Part shown: positions 11,861 to 22,644 of the stretch, one piece after another | Layout of the letters: every line of letters begins with the position of its first letter | Numbering within the stretch: position 1 is the first letter of the stretch | From: Armigeres subalbatus | Lineage: Eukaryota > Arthropoda > Insecta > Diptera > Culicidae | Length of the DNA stretch: 64,000 nt | Direction of reading: 5' to 3' | Assembly (NCBI RefSeq): GCF_024139115.2 | Contig: NC_085140.1 | Location: 50,369,907-50,433,906, forward strand | Translations under genes and position numbers: made by a program | Notes under the pieces: generated by a model | Told to the model about the DNA's origin: nothing | Databases searched by the model: none | What the model saw: only the letters and a program-made list of their open reading frames with translations

Positions 11861-12089
11861 TACTGCCGCTGCTGTTGGCAAATGAAAAACAGGCACAATA
11901 TCCTTCTTTAAAACCACAAATATTCACGGAATGAACAATCAGCAGAAAAATGCATTTCGGTTGATTGTTGTTCACTTTCCCCCGGCACCTTGTGTGTATG
12001 TAGGCTTGGAAGGTCGATCCTGCTGAATTGCATTCACAACACTGAATGGTTGCTGCTTTTCTACAAAACTGATGTCTTGTTTCAGGTTT

Positions 12090-12746
12090 ATTAAACTTTT
12101 ACAATCTTCCACCACTTTTCCAGAGAAATGTCTTCTATTTTATTCAATTTGATAATCAACCTCATACGAATGTCCGAATCACGCGATGAGTTCAGACCGC
12201 ACACAAAAATGAGACACTCAAATTGCTGTTCGGAAAAATCTCGCAGCTTGAAGTCCACACACGCTTTGTTCACTTTGCACGAATAGGACACCAAATTATT
12301 CGAATCTTCTTTTGTCTTTTGCAGACACAAGTAAGGGCGGTGAAACACTGAAACTGAAGATCTAAAAATCGTTTTCAGTTTTGCGACTATTTCACTGATT
12401 GTTAACTCTTTTGATAGTCAAGGCAAAATAAAACTTGTGAACCGTTCATGCGCTGCTGGATTCAATTCCCTCATCAGCAATCGGACTTTCACTGCATCGT
12501 CGAGTTTTTCGGCATCTTTGTCGAACAAAATACCCTGCGTACCAAAAGTCAAAGGTACAACCCTGCTCCGGATCATAAACGAACTCAGTGATGTTGCTAG
12601 AGAGCGAATCCAGAACAATTTCATCCCTTGACAACTTCTGAGTGGCTGAAACCTGCTGAGTGAGTTGCGTCATCAACCGCTGCTGCTGTTGGAGGATTCT
12701 GCGATGCGCCTCCTGATGTCTGCTGTACTGGTACTGGATCCGGCAT
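12090..12746 (-). pseudogene. gypsy gag relic
   Basis: A start codon at 12746 (minus) opens MPDPVPVQQTSGG. After a frameshift the capsid-like string LTQQVSATQKLSRDEIVLDS and ITEFVYDPEQGCTF follows, then KLDDAVKVRLLMRELNP and, in a third frame, SCKVNKACVDFKLRD, FECLIFVCGL and DSDIRMRLI. These are the conserved pieces of Mag-lineage gypsy gag as I know it. At least two frameshifts disrupt it. No CCHC knuckle was seen downstream. Confidence 0.8.
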
Positions 12747-12926
12747 TATGCTGCTAACCTCAACTTTTCAATGCAAACACGTGGTATTTTTGTCTTCCGC
12801 AAAACTGACTTTTTCCGACGGAATTTCATGATCTTAACACTGAATATACTTGTCGCCATTTTGTTGTGATAAATGGGCCGATGATTCACTTAACAAACAT
12901 ATAAAAATCTTTAATTTAAACTCTCG
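12747..12926. other. Short AT-rich spacer
   Basis: Sequence between the gag start and the foldback. It could include part of the lost gypsy 5' untranslated region or LTR, but no repeated LTR end was found. Confidence 0.4.
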
Positions 12927-13150
12927 GGTATTTATTCGAAAGGACGTATGTGATTTTGTATAAAAATATTCAAACCTCGATTGGTCCAATCTGATAGCAC
13001 TCCTACTCAAACAATCAGGTACCACAAACCACCAACAGGTAGGAAAAGCCTTCGGCTACCTGTTGGTGGTGTTGGTTTGCGTGGGAGTGTCATCAGATTG
13101 GACAAATTGACCTTTGAATCTTTGTTTACAAAATCAAGTACCCGAAATCT
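12927..13150. repeat. Foldback element with ~95-110 bp arms
   Basis: The left arm (CGGGTA near 12927 through CCAATCTGATAGCACTCC to ACCAACAGGTAG) is the inverse of the right arm (CTACCTGTTGGTGGTG through GGGAGTGTCATCAG to the AAATC near 13150). The loop is about 13 nt. Inner arm identity is high (about 9 in 10 by eye) and falls outward. It could be a solo foldback MITE. If transcribed it would form a long hairpin. Confidence 0.75.
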
Positions 13151-13334
13151 AATAACATTTTTTTTTTAAATGCGGCGTGATAACTGGCGCAGTGGAGGCG
13201 AATGCACTCAATGAATTTATTGTAAATGTTGCTGTCGGCTGACAGATCGCTTCCTCTCGTTGGCTCGCTCGGTAGAAGTCAGTCGCTCTGACAGATTGTG
13301 TCAGACAATGATACCACTATAGTTAGTTCCACTA

Positions 13335-14840
13335 GTCAACGCCAACAGTTTAGAGCAAGTTGCAGTATGCCTATGCTTGCCAACGCAATCGGTCTACATT
13401 TGCACTATCTACATCAGGCCGAACTCCGACCCCGCCACTTATTCCGATTATGCTTCTTGCATTCAACAGTTGTGTGATATGGCTGATGCCACTGACACAG
13501 TTATCGCCCTGGGAGACTATAACTTACCTAGGCTTTCGTGGGCATTCGATGCGGATTTGAACTTCTACATTCCTGTCAACGCGTCGTCTGAACAACAAAT
13601 AGCTCTGACGACAGCAGATACAGGATATACGTAATGTGAATGACAGATTGCTCGACCTAACTTTCGTTAGCGACGCGGATAATATTGAACTATTTGAATC
13701 ACCAAACAGAATTTTAAAACTTGACGCCCATCATAAGCCTTTTATAATTAAATTTGACTATCTTCGTAATACTAACGATATCGGACAAGACTGCTGCTAT
13801 TATGATTTCGAATCCTGCAACGAAGTTGCGATTCAAGCCCGTTTAGCGTCGATAAACTGGGAATCGATTTTGTCGAATTGTGATGTGGACGAGGCTGTAT
13901 ACCGATTTTATGGTATTATTTTTGACACCATCCATGAATATACTCCTATTCGTCGCAAAAGCTTCCGCACCCATTTTAATCAAGCATGGTGGACTCCAGA
14001 GCTTCGCAACCTCCGAAACAGATTGCGAAAAGCTAGGAAACGTTTTCTCAAATCACGGAGTGAGGCCAACAAGCAACTGCTTCACAATATGGAGGAGCAC
14101 TACTCATCCCGGCTGACCACTGTTTTTCACGATTACATACAGCGCAACGAATCGAATGCTGGTCATTTGTGAAGAAGCTTAGACGTAATAACGGTATTCC
14201 ACAGAATGTCTACTTCGAGGACACTAATGCCGATAATGCGGAAGGTGCTGCCAACCTATTTGCTGAATTCTTCAAGAATGTGTTCTCAAATGTCCCCCCT
14301 GCTCATTCTCCTGATGAACATCGAGATTGGAAGAGTAGCTTAGAACATTACAATGTCCATTTGCCGCAATTGAATGTTTCTGTTGATGAAGTTCAGAAAG
14401 TTCTTTCAAACGTAGATGCTTCGAAAGGCCCTGGCCCCGATCGTCTACCACCATCGTTTACCACCGTCGCTGTCGACAAATTGAAATGTATGGGTATACC
14501 GGACTGGGTTACACAATGGCTGCAGTCCTATTTGACCGATCGCACTGCCTTTATTAGTATCAACGGAGTCAATTCGCCCAGCTTTGAAATACCGTCGGGG
14601 GTTCCTCAGGGAAGCCACCTTGGACCACTAATCTTTATCCTGTTTGTCAACGACATCTCTACCCGTCTGAAATCATCGAAATTTATGTTTGCCGACGATC
14701 TGAAAATATTCCGTGCAATTGAGTCTAAACTCGACTGTTGTGCCCTCCAGCAAGATATTGACTATCTTTTGCACTGGTGCACTCTGAATGACATGGAAGT
14801 TAACATATCCAAATGCAGTTTTATTTACTTCACCCGCTAG
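13335..14840 (+). pseudogene. Non-LTR retrotransposon (CR1/jockey-like) endonuclease-RT relic
   Basis: The frame from about 13335 encodes the C-terminal half of an EEP endonuclease (YICTIYIRPNSDP, VIALGDYNLPRLSW). A frameshift near 13600 moves to NDRLLDLTFVSDAD and the endonuclease-RT linker, which ends QAWWTPELRNLRNRLRKARK. Another frame shift near 14165 leads to the RT: DASKGPGPDRLPPSF, then directly WVTQWLQSYLTDRTAFI, GVPQGSHLGPLIFILFVNDI and the catalytic MFADDLKIFRAI. The jump from PPSF to VAVDKLKCMGIPDW omits roughly 100-150 residues of the RT fingers while keeping the frame. The frame stops at 14840 shortly after the palm. It is 5'- and 3'-truncated and dead. Clade assignment is tentative. 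Confidence 0.85.
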
Positions 14841-15089
14841 CGCGATCCCTCGTACGTTGGCTATTCAATGGGAAACAACAATCAACTTCGAGTTTCCACA
14901 GTTAAAATTTTCGTTTCCAAAAAAAAAATTTCAAAACCCTATCTCATTTGGTTACAAAGCTACAATGTTTTTAAATCATCTCTGGGCCAAAATAGACCAC
15001 AATGTACTAGGAAGGTTAAAGTAAATCGTTTCTTTTCAGAACCACTATTAAATAAATAAAAACCAACTTAATTCATCGAGTGGTGATAC
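14841..15089. other. Spacer between LINE relic and TIR element
   Basis: AT-rich DNA with an A9 run at 14921. No gene or repeat boundary recognised. Confidence 0.4.
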
Positions 15090-15662
15090 TGCCTTTCTCG
15101 CATTTAGCCAAGACACCAACCTTATATGGCGCTTATATAGTTCGATTCCATTTTCTTAATAACTTTTAAACGCAATGGTTTATCGTTATCAAATTTAATA
15201 GTGATAAACAAGGCTTTGTCCCCTGTCGAATGCAACTTGTTGCCAGAAAATCGGTTTTAAATCACTATATGAAAAGTTGGCTAATGTTTATCGGTTTTCG
15301 TGTGCAAAAACACACATACACACGAACAGACAGACTTTTGCTCAGTTCGAGTGGAGTCGATTGGTATATAACATCATGGGTCTCCGATCCTTCTATAAAA
15401 AGTTCGTTTTGAAGTGAAATGATAGCCTTTCGGTACAACTTGTTTATTTTAAAAAAAAGTTGTATTTTGGCCATAATTTTTGAGCTCATAGTCCGATCTG
15501 GCCAATTTTCAATAGGAAACAATGGTAGAGTATCCTGTGTCGAATGCAACTTGTTGCTTGCGAGCAAATCGGTAGAGGATAAGTGCCTGAAAAGTGAGTG
15601 ACATTTTTGCATAGTTTTGCGCACACACACACACTCATACATACATACACACACACACACAC
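15090..15662. mobile_element. TGCCTTTCTCG TIR element, left part with AC tract
   Basis: Starts TGCCTTTCTCGCATTTAG and contains blocks shared with 20329-20444 and 62594-62722, such as TATATAACATCATGGGTCTCC and TATAAAAAGTTCGTTTT. A second set of blocks (AATAGGAAACAATGG, TCGAATGCAACTTGTTGC) occurs twice here, and a related fragment lies at 35455-35570. The part ends in a CATA/CA microsatellite (15621-15662) that served as the insertion target for the R1-clade element at 15663. The matching right terminus, ACGAGAAAGGCA, lies at 20444. Confidence 0.65.
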
Positions 15663-15932
15663 GGGGGCAGCAGGGACTTTGTCCAAGGGCTTGACGACCC
15701 CTCCCCATGGCCTCTGCGAGTTAGACCGGGACCATCGTCCCTAACCCCTAATCCCAAGGCGTCAAGCGACCCGAGCCGAGGGGATGCATGGCCAGGGGGG
15801 TGAAATATTAAGCTAGGCCTTTAACGGAGCCTGTGGGGTACCTGGGCACCCTCCACAGTAATTGTCCCTTACCGCGTCACGCTGGGCTCTGGCGTGGTGG
15901 ACCTCTTTTCCCGAGCAACTCGTGGGACCAAA

Positions 15933-17554
15933 ATGGAAAACCAAGTCAATTCTTCAATTAGTGGTAGTAGTGTAGGCGACAACCCCTTCGCAAGAGGTGG
16001 GTTGTTCAGGTCTCCGCCTAGGAGGCCAGAGGCAATAGTCGGCAGCTCAGTGCGCAGCGCCAGCGTGGGTCACTCAACCTTCCTCTCGGCTATAAAACGC
16101 CGGTAGGGGTTATTGACGGCCCATGGCTTGTGGAGGCGATGAACCGCAAACGCGATGGGCTTTCGGCCTTCGAGGTGGCGACGGAACAGCTGGACGCCAT
16201 CATCGACTTTGCGTCATCGAAGCATAATATCAGCAAGGACCTCAAGAGGAGCTTGCAGAAACTTCGAAAGTCGATGCTGGACGCCAAGCTGGAGAGGGCG
16301 GTCGGGACGGCCAAGTGTAAACCCGTGAAATCGGTGGAGTCGAGGTCTACCCAGACTGAGGCCCAAGGATTCGCGGACTCGGACAAGGTCGAATCGACCG
16401 AAGGCGTGCCAGCGAAGACGGTGGTGCCAAAGTCTACCCAGACTGAGGCTCAAGTATTTGCGGGTACGTCGGGGGTGACTGCTCCAACGGAGCAGACACA
16501 AAAACGGGGGAGACAGTCTCCAGGGGATTTGCTCCCTGGGGGCCGCTCCAAAACGCGAAGGGTTACTACCCCGAACAAGGGTAGTGGGGCTGGGAAGCTG
16601 AACCCCGGTCAGGTACCTCCAAAACCGGGGGAGGAAGGACCTGGAAAGGTCCGTCCACTCAGGAAAGACGGTGATAAGGGGTTACGGCAGGCTGGAAGTT
16701 CTCAGCCGCACCAGACCAGGGAAATAGAGGGGGGTGACGCCTCCTGGACCCTGGTCAAGAACAAGAGGAAACCGAAGACGTCAAGGGCCGAAAAGAAGGC
16801 CCAGGCGAATGAGGGTAGCAAGAAGTCTAGGGTAGGCGCCAATCGCTCCAGGGGCGATGCCCTAGTCATCACGGCAGACGAGGCTAAGTACTCGGACGTC
16901 TTGAAGGCGATGAGGAGTGACGTCAAGCTCGGTGAACTCGGCGCCGACGTACGTCGAATAAGACGTACCCGGATGGGCGAGATGATACTCGAGCTGAAGC
17001 GGGGCGTCTCGCAAAAGAGCGCCGCCTACAAGAAGTTGGCGGAGGAGGTCCTAGGCGAGACGGTCAAGGTGAGGGCACTCACGACGGAGGTGAATCTAAG
17101 GGTTAAAGACCTGGACGAGATCACTGGAGTCGAAGAGCTCGTCACGGCACTGCGGCGACAGTGTGAAGTGGAGACGACCACCGCAACCGTTCAGCTACAG
17201 AAAGGTCCGGCAGGGACGCAGGTAGCATTGGTTCGGCTATCTGTAGCGGACGCCTCCAAGGTAGTCAAGTTAGGGAGCGTCAAGGTGGGATGGTCGGTAT
17301 GCCCTGTGCGCATATACGAGCAACCCGAAGTTTGCTTCAAGTGCCTGGAACCGGGGCACAAGCAATGGGACTGCAAAGGCCCTGACAGAAGCAATCTCTG
17401 CCGACGCTGCGGATTGGAGGGACATAAGGCACAATGCTGCACGAACCCTCCCAATTGTTTGATTTGTTCCAGCAAAGCTGTGAACAGCAAGCACCCCATG
17501 GGGGGTTCGATGTGCCCGGCGTTTAAGCGTGCTGCAAAATCAAAGTGCAGGTAA
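15933..17554 (+). pseudogene. R1-clade LINE ORF1 (gag-like, three zinc knuckles), one frameshift
   Basis: ATG at 15933 opens MENQVNSSISGSSVGDNPF. The frame runs to about 16090, where a single frameshift moves it to the frame of GVIDGPWLVEAMNRK, which then stays open to the stop at 17554 (about 480 codons). An acidic and basic low-complexity middle region (about 16330-16850) precedes the conserved core ALVITADEAKYSDVLKAMRS, which is typical of R1/LOA-type ORF1. Three Cys/His knuckles follow near the C-terminus: CFKCLEPGHKQWDC, CRRCGLEGHKAQCC and CLICSSKA-H-C. ORF1 proteins of this clade bind the element RNA to form the retrotransposition particle. The product could have been functional but for the one frameshift. 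It is more GC-rich than its surroundings, as expected for a fairly recent insertion. Confidence 0.85.
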
Positions 17555-17555
17555 C

Positions 17556-17800
17556 GCAGCTGGCTTGCTCGGCCTCGCCCGAGTGTTTGGTGTGCGCAGG
17601 TTTAGAGGAAACGGCGGAACACGTGTTGTTCGTGTGCTCACGTTTTCGCGCAATGCGTGACCACATGCTTGCCACGTGTGGTCTGGACACTACCCGGACA
17701 ACCTAGTCCGGAGGATGTGTAAAGACGAAGTTGGCTGGAACGCCGTTTTATCGGCTATCGCCCAAATCGTCTCGGAGCTACACAGTAGGTGGCGCGTGGA
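17556..17800 (+). pseudogene. R1-clade LINE ORF2 C-terminal fragment
   Basis: Immediately after ORF1 the sequence reads SPECLVCAGLEETAEHVLF-VC, the C-terminal CCHC motif of R1-clade ORF2 proteins. After a frameshift it continues with LVRRMCKDEVGWNAVLSAI and a C-terminal ELHSRWRVDSR. The endonuclease and RT domains that should precede it are absent, which defines an internal deletion joining the end of ORF1 to the end of ORF2. Confidence 0.8.
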
Positions 17801-18491
17801 CTCAAGGATGGCTAGTTCAGGCGCAAATAAGAGGTGGTCCAAGGGATCGGAGTCGGCTTCATGGGTCATACCGGTGGTCATGCTCTGTGGTCGAACTCGA
17901 TCCTTTTATCGAACAAGTGGTCGCGCGAAGAACATGGTATCGTCGCTTTCGCGGCGTCGGTCGACCAGGCGGGTTCCGAGCCCGAGAACGGAAAGGGGTC
18001 CTCGTCAAGGCTGGGGCAGGCGTAGGCCTCGCGTCGGCAAGTCCCTCTGTGTGCTGGCGAATAGGCCCTATCGCAGAAAGGTCAATTTGGGGTGCACGCG
18101 GCATCATCATTCTTGATACCAGTCGTGCAGAGGGAAGCAGGCGCGAAGTCGACCCTTCCCACCTTCCGAGGACATAGGGCGTGGTAAGGCCACCTGGAAA
18201 GCCGGCAACGCGCTGGCACGATACCATGGTGTTCTTCTAGAAAAGCGAGTTACGATGTTCGGTGCTGCAAGGACACGCAGCTAACCTCGAGGGTGCGTTG
18301 TACACTGGCCCCCTTTGAAGCATTACTTTCTGGTTGTACCGAAGGGACTATGGGCTTGGCGGCAATGGAAACGGTTTAGCGGGTCGGGAATGTAGTCCTG
18401 CCTCCCTCGGTGATCCCTAACCCCGCACTTCCTGGTCAACCCAGGATGTCTGTTGAGCAGATTCCCCTCCATTGTTTAGGAAGAAAAAAAA
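17801..18491 (+). other. 3' untranslated region of the R1-clade element
   Basis: GC-rich sequence after the ORF2 end and before the A-rich terminus. Several overlapping frames exist, none with recognisable domains. It differs from the 3' region of the second R1-clade element (19630-20255), so the two copies belong to different families. Confidence 0.55.
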
Positions 18492-18515
18492 ACACACACA
18501 CACACACACACACAC
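18492..18515. repeat. AC microsatellite between two R1-clade elements
   Basis: Twelve AC units. They follow the A-rich 3' end of the first LINE and directly precede the truncated 5' end of the second, consistent with both having used AC repeats as target. Confidence 0.9.
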
Positions 18516-19285
18516 TTAGGAGCTACTTCCTGAACCGGATTCTGGTTTACGACACGAACTCGGGGCAGAAGTCGATCAGGGTAACGGCGGGCGTTCCACA
18601 AGGGTCCATACTAGGCCCGACGTTATGGAATGTGATGTACAACGGGGTGCTGATGCTGAAGTTGCCCAAAGGTGTGAAGATTTACGGATTCGCGGATGAT
18701 GTCGTCCTAACGATAACCGGTGAGTCACTGGAGGAGGTGGAAATGCTGGTGGCGGAAGCGACCGACGCAGTAGAAACCTGGATGAATGGAGTCAAGCTGC
18801 AGCTGGCTCATCACAAAACGGAAGTGATGCTGGTCAGCAACTGCAAAGTAATCCAGCGGATGCAGATTACCATCGGAGGGCACGACATCCCGTCGGTGCG
18901 GACTCTGAGACATCTGGGTGTGATGATTGATGATCGGTTGAACTTCAACACCCACGTGGACTATTCCTGTGAAAAGGCGGCTCAAATGATCAGTGCGTTA
19001 GCAAGGATCATGCCGAACGTCGGCGGTCCGAAAGGCAGCAGTAGGCGTCTTCTTGCGTCAGTATCATCCTCGATACTAAGGTACGGAGTTCCAGCCTGGG
19101 GAGCTGCGCTCAAGACGAAACGTAACCGGAGGAAGCTGAATAGCGTGTTTCGTCTAATGGCCATTCGAGTCGCGAGTGCGTACCGAACTATTTCGTCGGA
19201 GGCAGTTTACGTTATCGCAGGGATGATTCCAGTCTGCATAACCCTAGCAGAGGACATCGAGTGTTACCAACGGAGGGATACCTGA
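18516..19285 (+). pseudogene. R1-clade LINE reverse transcriptase fragment
   Basis: Open for about 256 codons. Visible motifs are the RT box AGVPQGSILGPTLWNVMYNG, the catalytic YGFADDVVL, then LAHHKTEVMLVS and LRHLGVMIDDRLNF, a thumb region with ASVSSSILRYGVPAWGAAL, and RLMAIRVASAYRTISSEA. These are typical of R1 ORF2. The N-terminal endonuclease and fingers are missing through 5' truncation, and the frame closes at 19285. It would have copied element RNA at a nicked target. It is inactive as it stands. Confidence 0.9.
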
Positions 19286-19629
19286 AATGTGAGGAAGGCG
19301 GTGAGACTGGACTCTATGGTGAAGTGGCAGCAGGAGTGGGACAATGCGGATAATGGAAGGTGGACCATGCGTCATCGCCATTCTGTCCGGCGTGTATCGA
19401 CGTAGAGGAGACTCCAGAGCACGTGATATTCGACTGCCCGAGGTTTGCGGAGGCACGTAGGAGAATGCCTGTCATAAGGGCGGACAACATCGCAGAGCGA
19501 ATGTGTCGGGATGAAGGAACGTGGCATGCGGTAACCAGAGTCGTGACACAAATAATGTCAGAGCTGCAGCGTCGATGGAGAAGGGACCAGCAAGTAAGCG
19601 TCGGTTTGGAACAAAATCCAGCACAGTGA
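19286..19629 (+). pseudogene. R1-clade LINE ORF2 C-terminal region
   Basis: After the stop at 19285 the frame resumes with VKWQQEWDNADNGRWT. An internal deletion then leads to FCPACIDVEETPEHVIFDC, the CCHC motif, followed by PRFAEARRRMPV, AERMCRDEGTWHAVTRV and IMSELQRRWRRDQ up to a stop at 19629. It aligns in order with the C-terminal fragment at 17556-17800. Confidence 0.85.
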
Positions 19630-20253
19630 GCAGTGTTGGGTCTCGAATCGTCGGGGCGCCAGCGAACCGGAAGTCTTCTGCCAACCGGAATCGTCGGACC
19701 GACCTCGGCACTCGAACCGTCAACCTGCTGAAGAAAGAAGAAAGAAGAAGGAAGTGCTTCGGGTATGTAGGGCACCGCCAGTGCGGACGTTATCCACCAC
19801 CGGAACTGTCGGACCACCTCTGCAACCCGAAGACGAAGCCGGCGCAATGCGCGAAAGCGTCCCCTGGCGATAGCCGCCGGTAGTCGGGCACCATCAGTGC
19901 GGAAGTTTCCTCCACCGGAACTGGTGGACCACCCTCGACGCCGGGGAAAGTCAGGAGGATTCGAGTGAGGAAGTTTGTGGCACGACCGCCGAGGGATCGA
20001 GACAACGTAGCAATGGATCTCAAAGCTAGGGGCCGGAATTTTAGAAGAAGTGCATGAGCACAGCCCCCCCCCCCGAAGTAGTCGCAGCATCCAGTGGTCC
20101 CGGGGGGATCGAGGCAAGGAGGATAAGGGACCCGGTTTATCCGGGAGGCACATTTTTAGCAGGTCGGGAGGAGCCCATCCCTGTTCGCCTTCGAGCATAG
20201 TGTGGATGCTCGAGGTGTCTATCGCAGATTTTGATGGCCTTCAACCCTTGTAA

Positions 20254-20255
<2 letters not shown>

Positions 20256-20328
<73 letters not shown>
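20256..20328. repeat. CA microsatellite
   Basis: About 36 uninterrupted CA units following the poly-A end of the second R1-clade element. They join it to the right part of the host TIR element. Confidence 0.95.
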
Positions 20329-20330
<2 letters not shown>

Positions 20331-20444
20331 AGTCGAGCTGAGTCGATCGGTATATAACACTATGGGTCTCCGGGCCTCCTATAAAAAGTTCATTTTTGGA
20401 GCGGACATATAGCCTTTACGTATACTTTGTATACGAGAAAGGCA
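20329..20444. mobile_element. TGCCTTTCTCG TIR element, right part
   Basis: Contains GTATATAACACTATGGGTC, CTATAAAAAGTTCATTTTTG and ends TATACGAGAAAGGCA, the inverse of the left terminus at 15090. The hairpin CGTATAC-TTT-GTATACG abuts the terminus. Together with 15090-15662 it brackets both R1-clade LINEs. Confidence 0.7.
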
Positions 20445-20784
20445 AAACAATGCCAAACATCAGATTGAACTTTATTGTTAACAATAAATTGATTTGGGGA
20501 AAGTTTACATTAAGATGATAATTTTGTGTTTATATTCAATTTATTCCAAAATTTGAAAAGTTATCGCTATCAACAACCCGCTTACTTTTTACACCTGAGA
20601 AGTTATCAATTGATAATTCCAATCATTATCGTATGAGAATGATTCAGTACAACCCTGACTGTCGCTCATCTGCTCCAAAAGAGGCCCGTTTTGTGGAAAG
20701 GAACACAAAATTGTATTAATCCTTTTAAGCGTGTCAGCAGACCCCACCGAGAAGTGATAAAAAACGCATTGTTCACGTTCATTT

Positions 20785-20965
20785 TGTGTTGGGCACCATT
20801 TTTTTAGCACAGCTGACTAAAACAAGTTAAATTGCATCATCAGAATCAGTGCCTCCCATTTTTGCAGCTTTTTAAAACGGGTATCATGGGGTGTAACCCC
20901 CCGAATCCGATCTTTATCATGACAGCTTGTGAAAAAAAATCTCTTACGGTATACTACATATCGTA
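20785..20965. repeat. Dispersed repeat, copy 1 (partner at 62095-62280)
   Basis: Shares with 62095-62280 the ordered blocks ACAGCTG, AAAACAAGTT, GCATCATCAGAA, TCATGGG-TGTA-CCCCCCGAATC, GACAGCT/AACAGCT and a CGATATGCTAC-like end, roughly four in five bases by eye. Non-coding. Confidence 0.65.
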
Positions 20966-20971
20966 AGGGTA

Positions 20972-21181
20972 GGGGTAAAATGCACCCTCGGGGCAAAACG
21001 ACCTTTTGGCATTTTTTGCGATGTTTCTGACGTATTTTCAAGAATTTTTACAGCTGGACTTGTAGTTCGAGATCCGAACTATATGCGCTGTAGCAAATAC
21101 TCTTGAAAAATAGCCGAAAATGTCCTCAAAAACGTCAAAGGGTCGTTTTGCCCCGGGGATGCATATAAACCCAGTTGCCCC
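20972..21181. mobile_element. TA-flanked MITE with GGGG/CCCC termini
   Basis: TA at 20970-20971 and 21182-21183 flanks a 210 bp element starting GGGGTAAAATGC and ending AGTTGCCCC. The subterminal inverted repeat GGGGCAAAACGACC (20990-21003) faces GGTCGTTTTGCCCC near 21141-21154. A TA target suggests Tc1/mariner-type mobilisation. Confidence 0.7.
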
Positions 21182-21189
21182 TAAAAGTA

Positions 21190-22640
21190 TACAGGGGCCG
21201 TACACTAATTACCTAAGCATTTTTTCCGGGGTTTTCAAACACACCTCCCACCGTGTAAGAATTTTTATTTATATGGGGTGTAATCAATCTTGTTTTAGAA
21301 GATGAACCGATGAACGAGTAAATCAAAAGTTCAGAAACTGTGTCCACGGATCAGAAAACTAAAAGAAGAAAAATGATATAAAAATGTAGACACAATTTTG
21401 CAAACCTTTCACACTACTTCTTAAATATAATAAGATCATCAACCCTCACTTTAAAGCAGTTGATATGCTTGGTGGCATACTCAATCTAACCTCGTATACC
21501 GAGCGGTACTAAAATCAAATATGAAGCCAACAAGTAACCGAAACTAGTGCGACAGTCATCCCTCCTCAGAATCGATTCTGGGTGTCGTAAAATTTGAAAG
21601 TAAAATTTCATGTCACTCTAAAAACAGCATTCGTTTGGCTGTACCTTCTGTTCGGCTCTTTTTATGTGTTTCCATACTCGGCGAAATGCAGTGCTGTACT
21701 TTATTTAAGAGTCACTTTCGATTTTCCACTATTCCGACATGTTTAGATCGTCGTCGTCGTTGTCGCTGCACAGCATCACACGCGATAGGTGGTTGGCTTT
21801 TTGTGAGTGCGGTGACGTGGACAGGATTGGATGGACGTAATTGAGTCGAAACGCGAGTGGTATCGGTGCGTTGCGATATGAAGTGAATAGTAGAAGTGCT
21901 GGAGGGAAATTATATGCAGCTGGTTCGAGGCACAGCTTTGGTGGAAACAACATGGTACTTGCATACTGATTTCCACTTGTTATCACCACAACCGCTTTAA
22001 AAGGAAACAATGGTGATAACATGTTTCAATTTATGATTCACAATTCATTATTTTTTTCGATCGAACATGTCACGATTTGAATAAGTTCGATGGAAATTAA
22101 GTCATCTAGAAAATCAACTATGCAAAAGACACAGAACCGAAAACTAAAAATAAAAAATCGAACACCTAAACCAAAACTTGTATGCAAGAGCTGCAAGCCA
22201 TTTTATACAATCTATGCATAAGAACTAAACACAAAATGTTATCTTTCCACTGCCAGCCCTCTGTATAAGATCGTTTTATTTGTTTCGTTCAAACGCAAAC
22301 GCCTTCTCATTCCTGAGTATCCGAAACACGTGCATGTAAAGCATCCGAGTTCAGTGGAGATTATTTATAGGCTACTCACTGGAATTTCTCCTATGTCTTA
22401 CGTTGGATTTCAACTATCACTCTCATAAGTAACTTAATTGAACTCGGTGGCTAGTCTAGTTTTGAATCCAGGTCAGATCTAAACACATAACATATTGTGG
22501 AACAGAATACAATTAGACATTAATTTACTGCGAGTAGAATTACACAAATACACTTCTAGATACCCCTTTCCAATTTTCCAAAGCTATATTATAAAGAGTA
22601 ATGTGGTTCCGCCTAATACAATACTTGTATGTCAAGTTCT
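21190..22640. other. Unassigned DNA, no recognised gene
   Basis: No domain, TIR or array seen. 21744-21770 has a short CGT-rich run (TCGTCGTCGTTGTCG). The frames are short. Confidence 0.5.
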
Positions 22641-22644
22641 TATA

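Larger units (their letters stand above)
15663..18491 (+). mobile_element. R1-clade LINE in an AC tract, internally deleted copy
   Basis: The element starts GGGGGCAGCAGGGACTTTG directly after ACAC repeats and ends in an A-rich stretch followed at once by new ACAC repeats (18492-18515). It contains a GC-rich 5' UTR, an almost complete ORF1 (15933-17554), a junction at about 17555 that jumps straight into the last part of ORF2, and a long GC-rich 3' region. R1-clade families that target AC or ACAY microsatellites (Mino, Waldo) are known, and the position fits them. Roughly 2.5-3 kb of ORF2 is missing, so the copy cannot move on its own. Confidence 0.8.
18516..20255 (+). mobile_element. R1-clade LINE in an AC tract, 5'-truncated copy
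   Basis: Begins abruptly inside the RT domain right after ACAC repeats and ends TGTAAAAAA followed by a long CA tract (20256-20328). The content is RT palm and thumb, a C-terminal zinc motif and a 3' UTR with degenerate internal repeats (GAACCGGAAGT/CACCGGAACTG units at 19660-19930). 5' truncation is the usual result of incomplete target-primed reverse transcription. Confidence 0.8.

Noticed and set aside
15265..15708. 147-codon minus frame rich in VCVCV
   Set aside because: Produced by the CA microsatellite and the TIR element.
18410..18515. Upstream extension of the RT frame through the AC tract (IPNPALPGQPRM...THTHTH)
   Set aside because: It crosses the 3' end of one LINE and the microsatellite; the RT sequence proper starts at 18516.
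15090..20444. One 5.3 kb autonomous DNA transposon, because of the matching inverted ends
   Set aside because: The interior consists of two R1-clade LINEs at AC tracts plus parts of a known short TIR element; no DNA transposase is present.
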